A stretch of 64,000 bases of DNA from the NCBI RefSeq assembly GCF_036898095.1, contig NC_090744.1:92103131-92167130 (forward strand), in the 5' to 3' direction. Positions 56,267-64,000 of this stretch are shown one piece after another. Each line of letters begins with the position of its first letter. Positions within the stretch are counted from its first letter, which is position 1. The notes under the pieces are model-generated. The model did not search any database, was not told the origin of the DNA, and saw only the letters and a program-made list of their open reading frames with translations. The DNA is from Palaemon carinicauda. Lineage: Eukaryota > Arthropoda > Malacostraca > Decapoda > Palaemonidae. Made by a program: the position numbers and the translations under genes.

Positions 56267-59200
56267 AAAAAATATAACAACTAGAAAATTTTGATAGGTC
56301 AAAGAGATGCTGAGGTCACCTTGACATGCAATCTGTACATGGTAGGGCCTACTTATACACACGTTAGCCGGGTGGTGGGAAGGGTTTTTTATCGATTAGA
56401 AGCTCCTGACATATTCTGGGAACTGTATCATTATTGGCTTTTAGGGGCCCGGCTGTTATGCCAAAATATGGGGGTATATGACGGAAAACATAAAATCCTG
56501 AAAAAATTCACTAAGCTTCGTATGGCAATGGAGAATGTGTATACAAAATATTTTATGAAAATTCCTCTTACTTTCATAGTTTCAGGGTAATTAGTAAAAG
56601 TAACTCAATAATCCAAAAAAATTGATCCCTACAAGAAAATCCAGTGTTTCTTCTGTCACTGTAAATTTTGATGTTTCTTACATCTTAATATAAAACAAAT
56701 TGTGAGCAATGACATTTGTATAGCTTTCATGAGTCGCAAGACAAAGTTATTATTATCACTCTTTAGTGCTAGCACAAACTTCAGAGAGAGCACACTTTTA
56801 TGTAATATTTTTTTGGTTTCTGCAAGAATTTCATCATGCCAAAGAGGAACAGACAATTTCAACATCTCCCTAACATAAGTAATAAGAAAATTGGCTCTAA
56901 GAGTTCAAAAGTGGGTAATATCGGCAATATTAGCGTAGTAGTGAAGGATGAAGGAGCGACCATCTCCTCTGACAAGGAGCCTACCAAAGAAGCAAGATAT
57001 TGAGTGAAGGGATCATCTTTATTTATGATTAGATTATGCTAAATAACATTGTTTTGGTTTATTGATATCCAAAAAGGAACATAAAATTCATAATAATCAT
57101 GATTTTTTAATATTGTCTTTGTAAAATACAAAAAAAAACTGAATGCCCATATCTCAAAATCATACTTATAGGCCTTCAAATTCTGTATTCTCCCTTAGTT
57201 TTAAAGATAGAGCATTAAAATTTGTTATATAAGATATTATGAAACAATCAAATAGAGCCTGTTTTCCAATATTTGTTTCATTTATTTTTTCTAATTTTTT
57301 TCCCCTGATTTATAGCATTTATTTTTCTACCATATCTAGAAAAAAAGTGACTTTTAGAACAAAAAAAATCTCTATTTAATTGGAGGTCTACATAAGGTTC
57401 ATATAGGGTAGTGATCCCAGGTCTTAATATTAAATACCAAAGGAGGATATAGAATTTGAAAAACAATCGCCCGGAAACAGAGGGTCAAAAGCCAAAATCC
57501 TATGCAGTTTAATGTCCTAAGTCACCTTATGAATGTCAAAGTCATGTCCTTAAAAAAAGGCATTATCTGTCCTGCCCCTTAATAGTTAGTTTAGATGTGA
57601 TATGTGGATTAATTTTATAGGTTTCATCCGAATTGCTTTTCATTGACAATGACAAAGCATTATTTATAGTTGGTTGGATGAGCATGTAGTCAAATACCAA
57701 CAGTTTTCTGTTTAAAAACATTTCCAAAATACTCGGTACTGTACATGTGTTGAAGCAGGGCTGTCCGAACAGCCTGTAATTAGTTTATTTCGTAGTTTCT
57801 AAGCCTATATTTCAGATGACTTACTTTATTTTGGAAATTTCCATTTTTTGTTAACCTGTACAAAAATATCCCAAATAAATGATACAAAATTTCATATATC
57901 CATCTGATTTTGGTACGTATCAATGGTTATGTTAACCACAATGAAATCCATGAGCCAGCCCCACTTTCCTGGTGTCTTTGAACCACCCCCAAAGGCATCT
58001 TTTATGTTTTGTAGCGATTGAATCCCCTTTATGAGTGCCCCTTGTTACTACTTAAGTTCTGTCTTTTACAAAATGGGTAATTAAGAAGTAACGCTAATTC
58101 TTGAACAGGGCCGAAGGCCAAGTTTGTGGAGTTTCCCTTACAGTATCTGACATGTAAATGAAATGCTACTTTGAACCTGATTAGCCTCTTTGGACCTTTC
58201 TTAAGTACTTTAATCCACAATTTGTGAACTTGAGAAACATAGATTCTTGATGAAAGGGCCCACACTACATTTTAGCAAATTTTCATGGATGTACTCAAGA
58301 TGCCAATTGAATGTGAAATGTCGGGTCACATAGGACCTTCTAAAGCCCCTAGTTCACAGTTGCGGAACTTAAGAATTACTAATCCTATGTCAAAATCCCA
58401 AACTCAAAATTTTTGCACAGGTTTGGTGGATGTATTTGAAGTAATTTAGTAATGAAATCTGAATCTGGCGCTATTTCGGGTGGTGCCCTCTACGTGTCAA
58501 ACCTTTCGTACTCGAGAATCGAGATGTGAAACATTTTTTTCTGAACTCCCGGTATGACATCATTAAAAAGAATATTTTTTTTTGTGTGTGTGTGTGTGTG
58601 TGTGCAGGGTCTTTCTTTGATTTATTTAAAAAAATTTATAAATGTAAAAATATTGTTTTGCTTGAACGGTTAACTTTTCCCTAATTAATTATTTTCCGAA
58701 TCATTGAATTGCAGATATTAAAAAATTAAATATATGATCGTATCCATAATTGTATAAAGTGTAACTATTCACCTAAACATCACAAAATCTTTCTCTCTTT
58801 ATCCCATCTTCCTCACTATATACAAATTTTAGAAAAGTCGCCAATAATTAGATTTTTTTTCTTAGTTGATTCCTTCGCTCCAATTTTTCCCCTGGTTTCC
58901 TGAGTATCCTTACAGAGAAGTAACTTCACATCTATTAATTCTAATGTGCTTGAAGGTTCTAATTTGGCTTTTGTTAAACGTATCCAGACGTCATGATTTA
59001 TGGTTTGAAGAAATATAGTGTGCCCAATGTGGATTGTGTCGATGTTCTGTGAAGATTTAAAGAAAATTCTTTCAAATAAAACAATTTACCTATGAAAATG
59101 GTCTCTTTTATCGTCCTCGACCTTTTATTGGGTGCCAAAAAGAAATTGAATTAGCCACAAAACAACAGTAGGTAGTTGTCCTCAGAGGGAAGCTAGTAAA

Positions 59201-59334
59201 GCAATCAGTCCTGAAGAGACGAACCTTTAAAGAAAACTCCCAAAGGTGACAAAGTAGCAAATGTCGGGCTAGAAATAAATATCGTTTGATAAATTGTCAA
59301 TTTCTGACTATTACCCACTAACAATTCACATGAA

Positions 59335-59337
<3 letters not shown>
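56265..59337. other. Long non-coding stretch
   Basis: About 3 kb without recognisable TE coding sequence. A short plus-strand frame (56836-57003, 55 codons, MPKRNRQFQHLPNI start) is the only Met-initiated frame with coding-like composition, but I recognise nothing in it. A (TG)n run is at 58572-58605. It could be single-copy intergenic or intronic DNA, or an uncharacterised repeat. Confidence 0.4.

Positions 59338-59407
<70 letters not shown>
59338..59407. repeat. (CT)n microsatellite
   Basis: About 35 perfect CT units. Confidence 0.97.
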
Positions 59408-59410
<3 letters not shown>

Positions 59411-59955
59411 GTATGCCAATTCCCCTTAATGAAATTTTCTCTTATATCGTAATAGTTATCATTTCTTTTTTGATCAGACACTAAAGGCAGCAATGGGTCT
59501 CTTGATAAGACTCATCGAGGAATTAAGAGGAGAGGATATCTTTCCATATTTCTTAAGTAGATGTTGTAAATTCCCTCTTCTTAATCATCTCAGAAGGAAT
59601 TTTCCCATCACTTAGATAAAAGGCAATTAAAGCTCTTTCATGGCTCGTCCTTTGGGATCTGTTTAAACATTTCGTTAATTGACAAACAATTAAGCATCTC
59701 TTTATCTCTTAATGACCCACCATTAACGCCATTATTTTACTTTTGCCGGGGGAGAATCAGTTCCTGGCTTTGTTTCATTTTGCAATTCTCTAATTCCTCT
59801 TTAAAACGTTTTATTTCAGATGTTCGTTTCTTACTGCAAAACGCTGAGGGGAATTTAATGAGGAAATTGTGGTATAACTAATTATTTCATTTGAAGGTTA
59901 AAATGAGGAAAACTAAAGCTCTAATTTCACTTGTCCATGGCTGAACAACCAAAAG

Positions 59956-59957
<2 letters not shown>
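59408..59957. other. Non-coding stretch
   Basis: No supported feature between two CT arrays. Confidence 0.5.
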
Positions 59958-59997
<40 letters not shown>

Positions 59998-60004
59998 TAT
60001 ATAA

Positions 60005-60037
<33 letters not shown>

Positions 60038-60174
60038 ATCATATGTATGTATATATATAAATGTATATATATATATATATATATACGTTCTTATATATAC
60101 ATATATATACATATAAATACATATATATATAGATGTATGTTTGTATGTATTTATATGTATACATATATATATAT

Positions 60175-60216
<42 letters not shown>
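59958..60216. repeat. (CT)n and (TA)n compound microsatellite
   Basis: CT array at 59958-59993, then about 210 bases of TA-based repeats. Confidence 0.95.
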
Positions 60217-60219
<3 letters not shown>

Positions 60220-60515
60220 TAATAGTACCAAAGCTATTGTACACATCTTTATTGCTAAAGCTTTGGAAAATATATTTCCAACATCAGAGTGGTCTCAACC
60301 TTTTGAAGATGGAGGCAATATTCCAACATCAGGGAACGTATGATTTATTTTGTGTTTAATTTTAATTTATGTGAGTTTATAACACCGGCGTCTTTTTTTT
60401 CCGTTTTTTATTGTTTTTTTTTTTTTTAAATTGATTGTATAGTTTTAAGTAATTTCTATTTCATTTAGCTTTAGAGTGTTTGTTTTAAATTTTTCGTTTT
60501 AAATTCTTATTAAAC

Positions 60516-60518
<3 letters not shown>
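60217..60518. other. Non-coding stretch between microsatellites
   Basis: T-rich, no supported ORF or RNA gene. Confidence 0.5.
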
Positions 60519-60557
<39 letters not shown>

Positions 60558-60722
60558 CTGTATATATATATATATATATGTATATATATGTATGTATATA
60601 TGTATATATATGTTATGTACATGTATATATATATCCATATATATATACAGTATATATATATATATATGTGTGTGTGTATCTATATGTGTATGTGTATATA
60701 TATATATATATGTGTGTGTGTG

Positions 60723-60769
<47 letters not shown>

Positions 60770-60851
60770 ATATATGTATATATATATATATATATGTATG
60801 TATATACTGTATATATATATATATATATATGCATACATATACATATATAAA
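60519..60851. repeat. (TA)n / (TG)n compound microsatellite
   Basis: About 330 bases with several TACTGTATATA turning points. It borders an inverted repeat. Confidence 0.95.
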
Positions 60852-61131
60852 TATCAACCACAATGGCATTTAATACTGAATTCTACCTTGGAATGCATAT
60901 CTACTGCATTAGTTTCTGGCTGGGCAAAGATTCAAACCCCTGCCTTTTTAGCCAAAACTGCCCCTGCATCTCTTTATATAGCTCTGTTGGTAGAGTCTTC
61001 GCAGGTATGGTTTCGGCTGAAAAGGCAGGGGCTCGAATCTCTGCCCAGCCAGAAGCTATTACCATAAATGAATTCCAGTGGATATATATTCCCAAGGTAG
61101 AATTTGGTATTAAATGTCATTGTGGTTGATA
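60852..61131. repeat. Inverted repeat (hairpin) containing a tRNA-like sequence
   Basis: The left arm (60852-60968) and the right arm (61012-61131) are reverse complements with a few mismatches: ATATCAACCACAATGGCATT against AATGTCATTGTGGTTGATAT, ATTCTACCTTGG against CCAAGGTAGAAT, and CTGGCTGGGCAAAGATT against AATCTCTGCCCAGCCAG. The right arm has about 12 extra bases near 61062. The central 40 bases are not repeated. It may be two SINEs head to head, or a foldback element. Confidence 0.8.
60976..61050 (+). ncRNA. tRNA-like sequence at the centre of the inverted repeat
   Basis: TATAGCTCTGTTGGTAGAG has box A (11 of 12 positions) and a D-arm look. About 40 bases on, CAGGGGCTCGAATCTCTG forms a T-arm with box B GGCTCGAATCT (9 of 11). 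No CCA or plausible anticodon stem was confirmed. Best read as the Pol III head of a tRNA-derived SINE. Confidence 0.55.
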
Positions 61132-61172
61132 TTTACATTGGTGAAAATCACGAGTGTTAGTGATATATATTC

Positions 61173-61185
61173 ATACACACACACA

Positions 61186-61228
<43 letters not shown>

Positions 61229-61233
61229 CATAC

Positions 61234-61271
<38 letters not shown>
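61173..61271. repeat. (CA)n(TA)n microsatellite
   Basis: CA run with one AACA interruption passing into TA arrays. Confidence 0.95.
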
Positions 61272-61387
61272 GCTTTTGAGACATCTCTCTATTGCTATTT
61301 ACATGAAAAACGATTGCCTTAAGAATCATCGTATTTTCTCAGCTTTTAAAGTTTCAGGTGTTAGCCTTTTCTTCATATTCTATTCAA

Positions 61388-62236
61388 GACAGCACTGTTT
61401 CGACAAAACTATATCTTTATCAAGGGATTATTGGTTAATATTATATATGTTCTCCAAAGACCATGATTAATTATTTTAAAATTATATTATATTGAAGTAA
61501 AAAAAATAAACAAACACAAAAATGAAAAGGTAAAATGTTTCCAAATTGAGAGATCCTTATATCATAACAAGGATACTGGCGGATTATATACTTATATACC
61601 TTTATATACATGGACATGCACTCACACAGACGCACGCTCGGACTTGCACTACTACAGAGATTAGCCAAATCCCTTTCTGTTTGAAAGGAACGTATAATTA
61701 GAACCCTATTGGATGTTCAATGTTGGCCCTTGGGGGCCGATACTCACAGCTTCAGCTATCATAAGCCTGCCGTAGTTGTTCTAATTGTGAACAATCCGTG
61801 TTCCACCAATCGATTCTTTCAGGGAGGGTTTCTGGTCATGATCATAAATATGTTGTTTCTTTATTGCCCCCCTGATTTCTGTGGACCAGCACACGTCTTA
61901 GGACTGGTGTGGTGGTATTATGTGTAATGTAGTCTTTTATGTGCGATTTATACATCTCCACAGGACGTGAAACCTTAGAGACCATGTACAAGCTTCTGTT
62001 GGTCCCCTTCGGGTCATACTGTTTTTCATAATCAGACCTGCAGTTACGTTTTACCTTCTGGTAAGGGGCTTTCGTGATAATACCTTTATTGAAGATTTCT
62101 GACAGGGTCCGGGTTTTATCTTAGTAGACCGAACCAAAGTTAAAACGGTGGTAAATATGTTTTTCTTTTTCACGAGTTTTAAACTTATGTTAAATAATGA
62201 TCACTTCATAAAGACAGTTTTGTCGAAACAGAGCTG
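61388..62236 (-). mobile_element. Penelope-like element fragment
   Basis: Bounded by inverted copies of CTGTTTCGACAAAACT (61394-61409 on plus; 62216-62231 on minus), each followed by a CTTTAT-type tract. Between them the minus strand encodes a GIY-YIG endonuclease remnant. Penelope-like elements carry RT plus GIY-YIG and often have repeated or inverted termini. The RT is absent here. Family assignment rests on the GIY-YIG remnant. Confidence 0.5.
61690..61990 (-). pseudogene. GIY-YIG endonuclease remnant (Penelope type)
   Basis: Minus strand, in pieces. KDYITHNTTTPVLRRVLVHRNQGG (about 61875-61950) resembles the YxGxTTTxLxRRLxxH start of Penelope-type GIY-YIG domains. After a one-base shift, HIYDHDQKPSLKESIGG leads to TRIVHN, and after a TAG come NNYGRLMIAEAVSIGPQGP and TLNIQ, the conserved RLxIAEAxxI..P.LN.Q end. 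In-frame stops interrupt it, and the pieces are in different frames. The domain nicks DNA for insertion; this copy is dead. Confidence 0.55.
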
Positions 62237-62371
62237 TTGTGATTAAAGAAGGAAATGAATAATCATCGCTTCTATAACCAAAGGCTTACACTTGGGAAAA
62301 TACGGGCACTCCTGTAGGAAAGGCTGACGCCACTGAGGGAAGCACCTATAATGTAAATTACGCACACAAAA

Positions 62372-62377
<6 letters not shown>
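62237..62377. other. Short non-coding stretch
   Basis: No supported feature. Confidence 0.4.
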
Positions 62378-62406
<29 letters not shown>

Positions 62407-62477
62407 TAGATAGATAGATAGATAGATACATAGATATATAGATTATATATATATCATAATCATCATCATCATCATCA
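62378..62477. repeat. (TA)n(GATA)n(CAT)n simple repeats
   Basis: TA and GATA arrays followed by the CAT tail (62455-62477) of the LINE fragment to the right. Confidence 0.95.
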
Positions 62478-62690
62478 CCCGTGGTTGATCTACTGCAAGA
62501 TAAAGGCCTCATACATATCCTTTCACTCCCGTCTACTTGTGGTCTTTCTATGCTAGTATATACCCGCAAATTTTCCTAATTTGTCAATCCATCATCTTGT
62601 CTTGCTTCCCTTTCTTCTTTTGCTAGCACTAGGGACTCGTTCTGTTATTTTTAATGTCCATTTAATATCTGTCTGTTATGGAAAGTGGAT
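62455..62690 (-). repeat. RTE-like LINE 3'-end fragment
   Basis: Second copy of the 3' end found at 3925-4160: CAT tail, then GTTGATCTACTGCAAGATAAAGGCCTC against the other copy's CTAGTCCATTGCAGAACAAAGGCCTC, TTTCACTCCCGTCTACTTGTGG, and TCAATCCATCATCTTGTC. Minus orientation, strongly 5'-truncated. Confidence 0.8.
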
Positions 62691-63017
62691 ATTTCAAGTT
62701 CGTAGACAGAAGCCTTGTCTTCTTAATCTATCATTTCTTTGATTCCTACTTTGGTTGTGTTGTGATTTTCATTTAATTTGAGTATAAGCAAATGAGCCAA
62801 TTCTTTACCTGAAGAGGAACGTTGATTGTGAAAAGTAATAACGTTCATGTGTTTGAATATGTAATGATTGACAGTATGACTGTATTTCTAATATTAAGGA
62901 TTTTTAGACAAAACTATGGTATTTCTTGAAGTTAATAACTATGAAAATTTTTCGTAATAAAAATAGCAGTAATTATTATACGAATCTCCTCTAAACAAAA
63001 AGGGGTAATTGTCTGGA
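62691..63017. other. Non-coding stretch
   Basis: AT-rich, nothing recognised. Confidence 0.5.
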
Positions 63018-63088
63018 TATATATATATATATATATATATACATACATATATATATATATATATATATGTGTGTATGTATATATATAC

Positions 63089-63120
<32 letters not shown>

Positions 63121-63139
63121 GTATATATTTATGTATATG

Positions 63140-63173
<34 letters not shown>
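63018..63173. repeat. (TA)n microsatellite
   Basis: TA arrays with TACATACATA and GTGTATGTATA interruptions. Confidence 0.95.
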
Positions 63174-64000
63174 GTATTATGAATAGCGAATTACGTAACC
63201 TACCGAGCTCCCAAACTCACCTGCATTATATTACATAAATCTGATACATACTAGAAAACTCCGAGCCCTGAGAATATCACGCAACACTAGCTAAATAAAC
63301 AAATACACTTATATATATGTAACTGCTACTCTTACATCCTTTGGGCCCACCCAAGGTTACCGAATGGTTAAGTAAAAAATATATGCACTTCACCTTTCTA
63401 AATCACACACGGGCAGACACAGAAACTTTTCGATATATATGTCTTACATAAAAATTCACTGCACTTCTTTTAATCAAGTACAACAAATAACACCAAAGTT
63501 TTGATATGCCGTACGAGATATGCGTTGGAGAGGAAATACTAAGTGGTTGGATAGAGACTCTGCTGGTGAGGAGGACGCAAAATTATTGGAGTGTTAGGCT
63601 GGATCTCTCTGTCTGTCTTGTAGTGCTAGGCCCCCCCTATATATGTAAACTTAATCACACTAGAAACCTCTAGTTCATTATCTGGAAGCATGGGGGCAGG
63701 GCTTTACCACGCCAGAGCTGCCAGCTTGGTAGAGAAGTGTGGTACTAAATTTGCTTGACAAGGCAACGCTCTCAGCTAACTATGCCCACCTACTCTCGTA
63801 GCATTAAAAAAAAAAAATACTAAATCTAGTCTAGAACCTTCACGTCTCTTCCAACCACGCTGAAGATATGATGAAATTCCTCATGCTACCTCATATGTGT
63901 CATACAGCATACCTTTTAACAAGTTACATAAGACTTCATAACTTAACTACGTGAAATGAAAATTTAATTCTTGAAATTAACATAAATTTACATATACGGA
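63174..64000 (-). other. LTR-like non-coding stretch at the right edge
   Basis: On the minus strand, a GTTTACATATATAGGGGGGGCC promoter-like tract (about 63630-63651) precedes AGACAGACAGAGAGATCC and a TTTCCTCTCCAACGC tract, a layout like that at 33447-34440. No second LTR or primer site is inside the window. Tentative. Confidence 0.25.

Noticed and set aside
58029..58265. 78-codon minus-strand frame
   Set aside because: No motif, no neighbour evidence, and length expected by chance.

Overview
The window is eukaryotic and looks like a decapod crustacean nuclear genome, probably a shrimp, prawn or crab. The grounds are very dense (AT)n, (GT)n, (CT)n and (AAT)n microsatellites, decapod-style LINE tails ending in AAT or CAT repeats, and a set of retrotransposons with no single-copy host gene between them. 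I could not support any host protein-coding gene, rRNA gene or functional tRNA gene. Almost every real coding signal belongs to a transposable element (TE), and most copies are broken.

Layout. 1-2322: RTE-type LINE on the minus strand, running off the left edge. 2323-2800 and 4373-4921: two inverted copies of an interspersed repeat with an AAT tail. 3925-14262: a second RTE-like LINE (minus), split by the 4373-4921 repeat, by an AT microsatellite (5726-6038) and by a nearly intact Ty3/Gypsy element (6398-14164; duplicated target ATTTC, LTRs almost identical). 14785-32504: a hAT DNA transposon (minus) that has been invaded repeatedly. It contains a gag-only LTR element (14861-19663) and a 5'-truncated LINE (21491-32180). 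That LINE is itself split by a second, different Gypsy element (24400-30690; duplicated target GCGAG, two 906-bp LTRs). 32505-39240: mostly non-coding, with large microsatellites and one LTR-like stretch. 39890-40978: truncated LINE. 41370 to about 44300: second hAT copy, without the nested insertions, which serves as the empty-site reference for the first. 45923-46857: LINE 3' end with an AAT tail. About 47270-53560: degenerate DIRS-type tyrosine-recombinase retrotransposon. 54240-64000: microsatellites, a LINE tail, two tRNA-like SINE heads (one in a 280-bp inverted repeat), a Penelope-like GIY-YIG remnant, a LINE 3' fragment and a second LTR-like stretch.

Both Gypsy elements place integrase upstream of reverse transcriptase-RNase H. 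This is the copia-like gene order known from the Gmr1 group, and their capsids carry a SCAN-like block that fits that group. The LTR-gag-LTR element has five zinc knuckles and no pol, so it would need enzymes supplied in trans. The LINE in the hAT has an ORF1 combining a PHD finger with an array of CCCH fingers. Relative order of events: hAT, then LINE and gag-only LTR element, then Gypsy 2 into the LINE. Gypsy 1 went separately into the RTE-like LINE and looks the youngest by LTR comparison.
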